NCBI GenBank assembly: GCA_964019055.1
Contig: OZ025211.1
Coordinates: forward strand, 13,530,082-13,594,081
Length of the DNA stretch: 64,000 bases
Direction: 5' to 3'
From: Anthopleura xanthogrammica
Taxonomy: Eukaryota; Cnidaria; Anthozoa; Actiniaria; Actiniidae
Positions 1 through 9,751 of the stretch are shown in pieces. Numbering within the stretch: the first letter of the stretch is position 1; every line of letters starts with the position of its first letter. The position numbers were made by a program, and so were the translations under genes. The notes under the pieces are model-generated. The model saw only the letters and a list, made by a program, of their open reading frames with translations, made no database searches and was not told the DNA's origin.

Positions 1-232
1 ATGTTTTACTAACATGAATGTCTACAGCATGCAAGGATCTATTATTCATTTTTGATATTATGTTTTATGCTTTTATCTTTTATTTAAGTTTCATAACAAT
101 AGTCTCAGATGGGAGAATGGTTGGGATACCTGTGTTTGCATCGTCATCATATACTTGGGGGTAGGAGGGATGAAGAGAGAGGCACGTGCACACACCGCAT
201 TTAATAAGATCCAATTTATTTACAGTCCATAC

Positions 233-834
233 CAGTGTCAAATTAGTCATTTCAATAGTGACCTCAGTTTCTTGATTTTTTTCTTCTTCTTTTTCCATTT
301 CCCTTAGTAGTTTTCTACAGTTGACACAGATACCTGATAAGAATATAAGAGTACTGGACTAAGTAAGCCTGGATTGATTTAATAGAATGAACAAAAATAA
401 TGTCATATACCTGATCCAGCTTGAACAAACACGCCGGTTCTCTTCAAGATCAATTGCGTATCCCTCTTACCAATTCCTCTTTCACCCTTCGGCCACGTTC
501 TTTTGCCTTTTCCATGATTAGAGATTTGAACCGGTACTCTACACCGTGTAGACTTCCTCGTCCAACCAAGCCCTAGCTTCCCGCGATGAAGTGGACAAAT
601 TGTCCATGTTTCGATATCTTTGGGACGTGTAAACAATCCCGCTCTACTTAAAATCAGATCTATTTCATTCTCGTGTCCAGCAAATTGAAATAGATTCTCA
701 TGGCTAGAAATCTCCTTTTTACATGCAAGGAAAGGAATCACATTAGAATATTTATGGCGATCTCTTGGATCATGACCACATCCCCCTCCAGTAAGTGCTT
801 TAAAAGAGCATTGCAAATCCATCGAGACTAACAT
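233..834 (-). pseudogene. N-terminal exons of the TTAA-element transposase-like protein
   Basis: Two exons are visible. Exon 1 (411 to about 834, first ATG at 834) carries the TWTICPLHRGKLGLGW block, then a Cys and a basic stretch KGERGIGKRD. This ICPxHR...LGxxW pattern is, from memory, the N-terminus of a large multi-copy family in corals and fish. It ends at a consistent donor (GGATCAG|gtatat). Exon 2 (233-333) starts after a TTATCAG acceptor and encodes GICVNCRKLLREMEKEEE, a C-x2-C motif followed by an acidic, lysine-rich stretch, then a donor CACTG|gtatgg. Joining the two keeps the frame (G|GT). Both exons are open, so this part looks less decayed than copy A, but the rest of the gene is not in the window. 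A metal-binding N-terminal domain is an inference from the Cys/His spacing. Confidence 0.6.
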
Positions 835-1659
835 CTTAACAGCCCGACTGAACAACTATTTTGTTATTGCTCTGCCGGACTTTTTAGAAACATACATAAC
901 ATGTCAAAGTTAATTAGGTCCAGTCATCCTTATCTTGTCGATCAAAAAATATGGGCATAGAGTTGGAACTTGTGAAGCTTTTCACTATTTTATTTGAACG
1001 AATATGAATTATTAAATCTTCCAAATATTTTCTGAAAAACTGATTTAAAGAAAAGCAACTAAAAAAATTCTAATAAGAAAGCAAAAACACGAATAATTTC
1101 AATTCAAATGATGAGTACCATAATATAGATCGAAGTGCTTTGCATAAATTATGCAGCGCTTAGAGGTTCACTATAAACCGAAATTACAAGATTTAGAGCA
1201 AAAAAGTTTTTAAAATCCTCCAATTTTAAAGGCAAAACATGATTTTGTTGTTTTTGTTTTTATTTCAAGACAGTTTGCGATAAAATAAGAAAAGCATGAC
1301 TGTTTATGCAAATTGTTTACCGCGACTTGGCAATTTGACTGATCTTAGCCGACGTTAGACTTGCACGATTTTGGGCAAGTTCAGAGCTCCATAACTTCGC
1401 TCGAATACATTTACCCAAGCTGATTTTTTCACAGTCATATATTTACTATCTTAACTTTCAGACTACAGAATATTATCAAATAATTTTTGGTAGCACACAG
1501 TAAAATAATTTTTGTTTTTGCCCTATTTTTGTGAAAGCGAAAAGTATAACTTAGAAATATTTTTTTAATTATGCTACAAAGTAGGTGGAAATCCATATAA
1601 AGGCTAGGGACTAAACTTGAGATAATAATTAACAACTTTGAGAAGGTTTCGAGTCATTA

Positions 1660-1893
1660 CAGTATTTAATTTTGCCACACGAGGCCGCCAAAGTTGACAA
1701 AAAATCGAGCGTCTCAAAGCGGCGCTTTGACGAAATTCCGTTTTTCGCGATTTTCTCCTAAAATATTCAATCTTTTTAAAAACAAAAAGCACCATGATGT
1801 ATTTCATGTTAAGGGCTACCTATGGTTCAAATATGAGCAAAATCGATTTTTTGAGCATTGCCGCGATTGTCTGGTTTTTACAGATATCTTCTC
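1660..1893. repeat. Terminal inverted repeat end of copy B
   Basis: About 230 bp with diverged similarity to the outer part of both inverted repeats of the 36.1-43.6 kb element, including TTCAAATATGAGCAAAATCG here against ACCAAATATGAACAAAATCG there, and the terminal TTTTTACAGA. It abuts a TTAA target site at 1894-1897. Confidence 0.7.
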
Positions 1894-1897
1894 TTAA

Positions 1898-3339
1898 AAC
1901 CCTATTTGCCGTAAATAGAGGAAGCTCTATTTTCCCCATACATTTCCTATAAGACTCGGCGGCTATTTTGTAAGCTGAAACGCATCATTGCGCATGTGTG
2001 AGCAGGCTCATGTTCCATATTTCTGGCAACGGTTGGCACACAGCACAACTTTTTTGTCCTTCTCTAACCAATTCCAAACCTAGATCTATGTGACAGGCAA
2101 ATAGTCAATTCATGTTTAGCTGTCGACTGGAAAATACCACACCGGGAAAGTATGAGGTCAACTTTCGTTTCAACGCCAGAAAAATTTAACAATCTCTTGT
2201 GATTTGATATATCCTTACAGCAGGATGATAATGTTATTACAGTTTCAGCTTTCCTATCGCGAACATCTAGACCACATTCTCCTCCTTAAACGCTGAAGGA
2301 GCACGACATCTTTTGAAATAAAACTTTACATATACGACGACCGACGAGAAAGACAACATGAATACTAATTAGGGCGGTTTGAAATCTACAAGTTGTTCAT
2401 CACAATGACATATTGCAAAAAGAATCGTATCAATAAGGTTCCAAATTTTATTTGATATTCATTAAAAGCAGCTTGTATTTACGAGTACAGTACTTCTAAT
2501 CATTTTCATATTAATATAGTACTGCAGTGTACCCTAAATATGTCAGTTGCGATATATATTATGCCCTTATTTGACTGACTACGCAGACTGCGGCAGCACT
2601 ATTATTTTTCTTTAGTTTGACAAAATATTTCAACCAGTTCACAATCAAATTGCTAGACGTATTAGAAATACTTTTCATGATATAAAGTAATATTTTCTAG
2701 CAATCCTGGAAACATTTTTAGTCTTGAAAAACTATTTTTTGACTCGCAACTTCGCAAATGAGGTTGGTTGTCGCTTTCAGTGTCAGTGGAACAAAACCCG
2801 AAATTTGTGAAAAGTAAAGGGCTCTTATTCGACTAAAATCAAAAAGAGTCCAGAATTTTTTTTATAACTTTAAAGAACATCCTTTTGTGAACCTTCTGGT
2901 ATAAATATCGAGAGTTTTGATGAAACACCTCGTATATTATTCTTCGCTCGAGTAACGGGTAGTTTACTAGTTCATTTATCGCTGTACGCATATCGTCTTT
3001 ATAAAAGGCCTCCGTTCCTATCCAAAATAATCCATATTTAATGAAACTGTTATTTCTTGGCCGTACTAGGCCCAATTGACCTAGATACAATGAATGAATG
3101 ACTTTTTATTTTGTTTTAGCGAGTTTACGAGACACTCAAAAATCGGCTAAATACCTAGTCGCGTGAGTCGAAATCAGGCTGGCATCGTCTTTGGTCGATA
3201 TTTTTCAAAATAACGAATATTTCAACTAATCAACCCCGTTTCGCTTACCTACATACCCTACCCTATCAATGATCAAAATATAAGCCAACACGATTTTTGG
3301 GCCGTGTCCGCGAATTTTTGAATTTTGTTTGATTTTTAC
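1898..3339. other. No gene recognised
   Basis: AT-rich sequence with only short chance reading frames. An 83-codon frame on the minus strand (2839-3090) matches nothing I recognise. No repeat structure, RNA gene or splice-consistent exon is evident. Confidence 0.5.
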
Positions 3340-4571
3340 TGACATTCACTCTTAACATCTTAGCTGTGCCTGTAGTATCATACAGTTTCAACATAATCAA
3401 CTGGAAGTTAAGTGAGATCAAAAGATTAGACACAAAGACAAGGAAATATCTAACAATGAACCGTATGCATCACCCTAAAGCGGATGTTGACAGATTTTAT
3501 GTAAAAAGGAAAGAAGGAGGTAGGGGACTCGTCCAGATAGAAAAGTCGTACAAAATATCAACTATCGGCCTGGACATGTACCTGAAAGAAAACCAAGAAT
3601 GCCTTCTAGGTCTAGTCTCTAAGCATGAAAACAACAAAAAGATGTACTCAATACACAAAGAAAGCAAAAGATTCAAAGCTGAAACTGCCGAAGCAAATGT
3701 TCCAGAATCTTTACCGAAAGAAAAAGACGTTTCCAGTATCGAAAAAGCACGAAGATTAAAGACCACCTACAAAGACCATCTGCAAACGGAACAACGTGAA
3801 AAGTGGGAATCTAAACCCCTTCATGGCCAGTACAAAAGGCAAGTGAACAAAGCAGATGTGGACAAACAGAGAACACACAGTTGGTTGAAAGGAACAGGCT
3901 TAAAGGCAGAGACAGAGGGACTCATCATAGCAGCGCAAGATCAGACACTTGCTACAAGGTACTACGAGAACAAGATCATAGGAAAAGATGTTAACATCAA
4001 ATGCAGAACGTGCGGTGAATACGACGAAACTATCGATCACATTATATCAGGCTGTCCTGTTCTCGCAAAGAAAGAGTTCATAGAAAGACACGATAAAGTT
4101 GGGACATACGTTCACTGAAAGCTTTGCAAGCAGTATGGATTCGACGTATGCAGGAAATGGTATGAACATGACCCTGAAAAAGTAATGGACAACGATACAG
4201 CAACAATTTTATGGGACATGCAAGTACACACGGACAAAACCATCAAAGCTAACAGACCAGACATCATAGTCAAGAACAAATTAGAAAAACGATGTCTTCT
4301 AATCGATGTGTCAATCCCAGCAGAAAGAAATGTGTCCTTAAAACAGATAGAAAAACTCTCCAAATACAAAGATCTAGAAATAGAAATAAGAAAAATGTGG
4401 GGTATGGAAACAAAAACCATACCTATCGTCATCGGGGCACTTGGGTTGATACACAAAGGACTAGAGCAGTACGTCAATAAATTACTAGGAGACATACCTA
4501 TCGCAAAAATGCAGAAGATTGGCCTCCTAGGAACTGCTCACATCATCAGGAGAACTCTTATGATTAATTGA
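3340..4571 (+). pseudogene. Non-LTR retrotransposon, C-terminal part with zinc knuckle and restriction-like endonuclease
   Basis: The frame begins inside the RT C-terminal region (VVSYSFNIINWKLSEI), so the copy is 5'-truncated near 3340. It continues through basic segments to a CCHC knuckle, CRTCGEYDETIDHIISGC (C-x2-C-x8-H-x4-C), then a restriction-like endonuclease core: RPDIIVKNK, 11 residues, then LIDVSIP (the PD...D pattern), followed by SKYKDLEIEI and IGALGLIHKG near the C-terminus. This order is the hallmark of LINEs that encode a site-specific REL endonuclease instead of an APE. The only break is an in-frame TGA at 4116-4118, where family members have Trp; frames before and after are the same. 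Clade (R4/Dong, NeSL, Hero or other) is not assigned. It ends at 4571 and is followed by a 3' UTR and an (AAT)n tract. Confidence 0.75.
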
Positions 4572-4725
4572 TTTGTTTTTCATCATTTAATCAGCTTTCA
4601 ATCCTCTATTTTTTTATTTATTTTTTAATAAATCAGTAATTAAATACATTCTAGTTTTCCAAAGGCTCATGGATTGGACTCGGCAGCTAAGAATTTTGTA
4701 AGCAAAACGTTAAGCAAATTGGAAA

Positions 4726-4757
4726 TAAATAATAATGATAATAATAATAATAATAAT
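4726..4757. repeat. (AAT)n tract at the presumed LINE 3' end
   Basis: An imperfect AAT/ATA run about 150 bp after the stop codon of the REL-type LINE. It is either the element's 3' tail or a microsatellite that served as target. The 300 bp that follow are simple AT-rich sequence with TATATA runs near 5000. Confidence 0.6.
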
Positions 4758-5061
4758 TTTTTATTATCTTATTTTTTATAATAATTTTAATAATAATAAT
4801 CCATTGATAAAACTTATTAATAACAAATTACACAATCTATAACAAGACAATTTATAACTATATTCGTATCTCTAAAAGTAGCAAAAGAAAAAGTACTGAT
4901 GAACATCAAAACGAGGTTATGAGTCCATGGGGAAAATATACCACTAGTTTTATCTAAAACCTTATGCTTTAGATATAAGTTCAATCTTTAAAAAAACAAC
5001 ATATATATATATAATATAAATTTAAAAATATATATAGAAATAAAAATATAAAAATAAAAGT

Positions 5062-5650
5062 CTAGCTCATTCGGGCAATAGCATTATCGAGGGAGATGTC
5101 TATATTTGTTGTATCAACTGTTCTTCTTATAGACCTTGATCCTCTAAGGCAAAGCAGAGCAGAACGTATGAGTTCAAAAGAAACTTTGGCCCTAACCCAT
5201 GAAATCGTATTGGCATAGTTCTCTCCCTTCTTAATCGATAATAATTCAGCTAAGCGTTTATGATAAATCTTGTACTCAATGCCCATTCCACCTGTTGTAC
5301 TGAACACTAAAGGCGTAAACGTTCCTTGCTCCACCTCCATGACCCTGTTGGCATATTTGCGTTTCTTCTCATTCTCATGCTGCCTGTAGACTTGCTCAGG
5401 TGTCTGATCACGGTAGGAGTCTGCATAAGGGTGGCATACCCGGACATCAAAGTATACAGACCTCTGTCGCTCCCAGAAACCTCTGGCGTGGATGTCAAGA
5501 CGGGCGTCGGGGGATCTGTTCGCATCCCTGTTCAAGGTCTCTCCGGTTATCTGCTGAAGAACCGGCTCCACCTCTACATCCTTACACACTGTGCCCAGCA
5601 GCTCTGCTTCCAGATCCCAAAGCTCATTGTGACATTGTATCACGAAGCCG

Positions 5651-5689
<39 letters not shown>

Positions 5690-5697
5690 TTTCTCAC
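5062..5697 (-). pseudogene. Second REL-type LINE C-terminal fragment (different family)
   Basis: An open frame of about 200 codons that starts inside an (ATT)n tract, giving an artificial poly-Ile N-terminus, and then enters real coding sequence at about residue 17. Recognisable blocks are [60 protein letters not shown] and [15 protein letters not shown]. From memory this combination is the endonuclease-containing C-terminus of a LINE family very common in corals; RLDIH...FFDVRV fits a PD-(D/E)xK-like core. It is not the family at 3.3-4.6 kb. The copy is truncated at the microsatellite on its 5' side. The frame is intact to the stop at 5062, so truncation rather than mutation killed it. Confidence 0.65.
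5652..5689. repeat. (TAA)n microsatellite
   Basis: About twelve perfect TAA units at the truncation point of the adjacent LINE fragment. Confidence 0.95.
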
Positions 5698-5699
5698 AC

Positions 5700-6620
5700 T
5701 CTTTATTTAATTTAATTAACCAATGACTTTGATTTCCTCAGTTGTAGCATGTCAGGGCTTCTTCTTGTCTCAAACTCTGTCAAGAATATAAGCACTGACT
5801 GATTAGTTATAGATTTGCAGGGTAAATGCAATGTCCTTTTTTTCTTGTGGAAGGGGGTAGCTTGTAGGTGCTGTGGGCAGGTACTTTCAAAGATTTTAGA
5901 AAGTAATTTCTATGTTTATTCTATTGCTAATGTAGCTGGCTTCCCTTCATGTGTGAGTCTACATTGATTGACACAAAGCTAGAAATCTCAGATACTACAA
6001 ACCTGTCTTAGCATTCTGTCACTTAATTATCAGAGCCAAACACAGCAATACTAAGCCTTACTTAAACCTTTTTCAGCTCTTGCACTTATGAATAGACCTC
6101 TTTACCTTGGGCGTAATGTTTTCCCATTTCAAATCACGTGTCGTTCCCTAGAGTATAATTTCTTTGTTTAATGGTTGCGCATGAGAAGACGCATGAATAT
6201 GGATACAAATGAAACAAAGAATCTTATTCTCAAGAGAATGACACATGGTCTGAAATGGAAAAACATTACACCCAAGGTAAAGAGTTCTATTGGAAAAATG
6301 ATTAAAAAAATTTAAATCCCTTAATTATCTCACAAAAAGGGCAATCAGACTCAACAATTTCTGATTAAAATGCTCATAGTCATGCAGCAGGATGAACTTT
6401 TGCTTTAAACCAAAAGAATGCACAAAGGCACAATTTTTTATTCTTCAGAATCAAACTGATCGACTGATGTAAGCTTAATAAGTTAATGAGCTGTACTTTT
6501 TTGAGGCCAAAAATGAATGAATGAATGAATAAAAACAAATAAATAAACACTGTTTCTCAGTAACCTAACTAGATATGCTAGCAAAAGTGCATATATCTAC
6601 TGCCAAAACACCAGATTCAG
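5700..6620. other. No gene apart from one MITE
   Basis: Outside the fold-back element at 6091-6291 this stretch has no frame I can support. A short (TGAA)n run (ATGAATGAATGAATGAAT) lies near 6513. Confidence 0.5.
6091..6291. mobile_element. Fold-back MITE (about 200 bp)
   Basis: The left arm starts AATAGACCTCTTTACCTTGG and the right arm ends AAGGTAAAGAGTTCTATT. The arms pair over roughly 80 bp with scattered mismatches (for example CATTTCAAATCACGTGT against the complement of ACACATGGTCTGAAATG), leaving a loop of about 40 bp near 6180. No target duplication is obvious, so the superfamily stays open. Confidence 0.8.
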
Positions 6621-9278
6621 CTGTCTCAGCTACTGATTTATAAAGTTCTGATGAACAGTACTTGCAACTCTCTTCCTGAACATCCTTAGAAAATCCACAG
6701 TAACAATATGAAGGCGGCTGGATGTGCTGGGGGATGTACTCCTCTTTATTCTTCTCGTCTTAGCCACACTGTTGCCATGAAGTCTTGTCGAAAAACTAGT
6801 TGCCATCTCTTTTCCAAGGTTGCATGTTTTGCATATTGTGAAAGTCTTACATGCTTTGCTTCCCTTCGTTGCATACTGTTTAATCCTAAGCCAAGACCAT
6901 ACTTTGTAAACAGAATGTCTGAATGGTATGGAACTGCATGTCCTTTTGTCCATACAGTTGGAGAAATGTTATTCAAAAGCAGGGAATTAGCATTAAAGTA
7001 ATGCTTACACAATGTTTTTAATTGATGGACTTCTTCCTAACTTGTTTCTACTCTTGAAAATGTTGAGACTATATCCTTCAACTGAAAACCTATATTGCTA
7101 AGACTGACATATTCAGCTTTGTTTCAGGTGGATCACTTTCATCAGTATTATCACATGTATTTGGAACACATTTTTTTAGTTTCCTTTCCTGTGAATCTGT
7201 AGTCAAACGTCTGCTTTCTCCCTTCTCTAAACCATTTGTTCAACTTTTTGGCCAGGCGAGTGACATTTACTTCAGTTTTTAGGCAGGTAAGATAAAGATT
7301 GAAAGGACAGTCTGCAGGAAGGTCAGCGGCATTAGTGCAAGTACGAGGTATGTTGGATTTAGTTATGGCAAGTTCAAGGAAACAATTATGTAAATACTGC
7401 CACCCATTATTGCCTAAGTGCAATGGCTCAGCATAGGCAAAGTCTATCAATCTTTCTAAAAGTGGTTCTCTCTCTTGCCGAGAATTTTCAGATCTGATAA
7501 ATTCTAGCACTTTCTTTCGCTTTGTTGAGTCACACAAATTTGTGTTGTCTAACTCTTGCTTCTTGCCCTGAACCTTTGTCGCGCTCTCAAGCCTTTAGGT
7601 ATATGACCAGGGATGCCATGTGGATTGTTCATCACTCCCAAGAGAAGCATGTACAGTTGCCTTGTCATCATGGTTTACATTTCCAAATGAAGAGAAAAAG
7701 TGTGCTGCATTTGTTAGTTCTCCTGCGACAAATGCCAACCACTTCATATCACAGGGCGAAAGTTCAAAGGAGAATTTTACTCTGAAGCCACTTATTTCAT
7801 ATGGCTTACATGAAATGGTATTGATTTCTTGGATTATTTTTTTGGCATACTTTTGCATACGAGGATGACCTTCACTACAGTTTGCCCCAGCAATCAAAAA
7901 GTTCTCATTCTGACTGGTAATTCTGCTTCCAAAATTTAAAAAGGACAATAACCATGCTGTCGCCTCATCATGTCGCCAAAGGGGGCTCCATCTGCACCAA
8001 TTGCAAGTCTGAAATGAAATTTTTCACTTCCAAAGTGATAGATAAATGAATTTTCTCCAAGGGCTTAATCTATAGAAACATACATTTCAGCAAGAACTAA
8101 AAGGTATGCTTTACGTTCACGGTAAGCTCCATGCACAACATCATCATCATCATCTTGTAGTACTGCCATATCCTTCACATTATCATTGAAATCAACTGCC
8201 TGAATGAATTTCACTAATCGGTCATATGGTACTAGATTAGGTAAGCCAACCCCTTCCATAAAGGTAAGCCTCTTTTTAGTTGTATTATTAAAAGAAAGGT
8301 TGGTTCGAATAGATTTGTACTTCTCCTTACTTAGAAGGCCTCCACTATATAATACCTTGACACTGCGGATAATGTTTTCCTTACTGTCTTCAAATTTCTT
8401 AACTTCTTTCTCTACAACATTTGGCAAGGCTTTTATTTTAGCTTTGTTTGATGTGGAAATGTACCTTTCAAGCTTTTTTGGTGTAATTTCATTTTTTAAA
8501 GTACACCACATCCCATCAAGTGCAGGAGTTGGGTTGTTTTCATGAGCACCATGTACTTCACCACATGCCTCGATTTTTTCTTTTCGTCTTCTCCTGCCTG
8601 ATTTTTCTGATAAAGGGACTTTAAAAGAAAGATTTATTCTTACCTCTGATTTCGTGTTTGCTTCAACTAGCTGTTCCTGTATTTCTTTCTGCTCTCGTTT
8701 CTTTGTTGCATGCAGACCAATGGGGTAGAAACTATCTTTAACAATTCTTTTGGTGCTTTTCTTATACTTTTGTATGCCCTGTCTTCCCATTCTATGAATG
8801 GAAGATAGCGACCCTAGAAATTGATTGAATAATTAAATTAATAGCAATGTTTGCAAGAAAAAATATATTCTAAATGTGATTAGAATACCTTTGTTTCCTA
8901 CTATGTAGACAGTGGCTACAGTCTGTTAGAAGTATTCTTGATTTAATGGTTACTATTTACCACTGGCTTGCATATTCCACTATCTTTGGTCTGTTTGTAT
9001 AAAACAGTGTCCTCATTTAAAGCATTCTTGTAGTATTGCTTTGCTACTGCCACCATAAGGTAAATGAAGTTATCCATTGAGTCAATCTTAAGTTTTTCTA
9101 CGTGTTTCGTCGCCTTAGTGTTCTCTCCCAGCTGCCATGAGATCACTATTCCACTCAAGCAATTATATTCTTCAAATGTAATGTTCCTTGCAAATGCCAC
9201 CATCCATGGTTTTCTGAAGGAGTAGGTAAATGAAGTTATCCATTGAGTAAATCTTAAGTTCTTCTACATGTTTCGAAG
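6620..9278 (-). pseudogene. Multi-exon gene of an uncharacterised multi-copy family (SPTVWT...REAKH family)
   Basis: Successive minus-strand blocks read as one decayed gene. 9240-8943 has KHVEKLKIDSMDNFIYLMVA. 8815-8065 follows a TTTCTAG acceptor and has a basic N-part, SVKVLYSGGLLSKEKYKSIR and LPNLVPYDRLVKFI. Near 8010-7980 is FHFRLAIGADGAPFGD, then after a frameshift LNFGSRITSQNENFLIAGAN and LSPCDMKWLAFVAGELTNAA to 7595. 7537-7151 follows. 7012-6746 holds ISPTVWTKGHAVPYHSDI and LGLNSMQRREAKHVRLSQYA. I recognise these as a repeated cnidarian family without known function. The G-A-D-G-A-P-F-G block could be an RNase-H-fold motif, but that is a guess. Frameshifts (near 7960 and 6750) and stops make it a pseudogene. 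A BEL element splits its upstream end. Confidence 0.6.
9057..9274. repeat. Tandem duplication of a coding segment (unit about 164 bp)
   Basis: A 54-bp stretch at 9057-9110 (AGGTAAATGAAGTTATCCAT...) recurs at 9221-9274 with a few differences. Both translate in the minus direction to near-identical peptides (KHVEKLKIDSMDNFIYL and KHVEELKIYSMDNFIYL), so part of the gene was duplicated in tandem before the BEL element landed four bases beyond the second copy. Confidence 0.75.
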
Positions 9279-9283
9279 CCTTC

Positions 9284-9653
9284 TGTTTAGGACAATTGAT
9301 TTCACGGCGGCACGCCTTCCAACTCGCTAATAATATTGTAGTTAATTCGAGTCTGAGTTCGATTTACTGGATTCACGAGGGTTTATTGACTTGACCTTCG
9401 TCCACTTAATTCAGCGATAACTCAATACAAGCGGTAAAAACTGTACAAAAAAGGACATAAACATTACAAAGTAAACTCGAACACTACAGGAAGTAAATTT
9501 GCTACTTACAATCGTGCCGTGTAAAGGGGGAAAGAAGAAAAACAACAAACTTGACTATTGACGAAGCGTCCCAAACGAACTGCTCACATGTTCCAAAAAA
9601 ACACTAACACGAGGTGTGCACGTGATGTGCCTGAGGCACAGGAGGCCCAAACA
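9284..9653 (-). repeat. BEL 3' LTR
   Basis: 370 bp, near-identical to 15852-16224, abutting the CCTTC duplication at 9279-9283. Confidence 0.9.
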
Positions 9654-9751
9654 TACCGGCCACCTTGGTACTACCAGCAGTAGGACCCAACCTAGCGAAA
9701 TATAACAACTAATGTTCAACTATATACGAGTCTAAATAAATGTCACTACAG

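Larger units (their letters stand above)
1..1893 (-). mobile_element. TTAA-target DNA transposon, 5' part (copy B), running off the window
   Basis: The right border is TTAA at 1894-1897. Read on the minus strand, the element then begins GAGAAGATATCTGTAAAAAC, matching both ends of the complete element at 36113-43556 (GAGGGCATGTCTGTAAAAATC). Similarity continues, diverged, for about 230 bp (shared CAAAATCGATTTT and GAGGCCGCC motifs). Downstream on the same strand lie two exons (411-834 and 233-333), the second matching the second exon of the complete copy in sequence, splice phase and donor. The other end lies outside the window. The copy is more diverged from the 36-kb element than that element's two arms are from each other. 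Assignment to one family is my inference from termini plus exon order. Confidence 0.72.

Noticed and set aside
1604..1807. Short frames on both strands at 1.6-1.9 kb
   Set aside because: They lie in the transposon's inverted repeat and have no homology or splice context.
5652..5697. Poly-Ile N-terminus of the 5.06-5.7 kb frame
   Set aside because: It is (ATT)n microsatellite read in frame; real coding begins after it.
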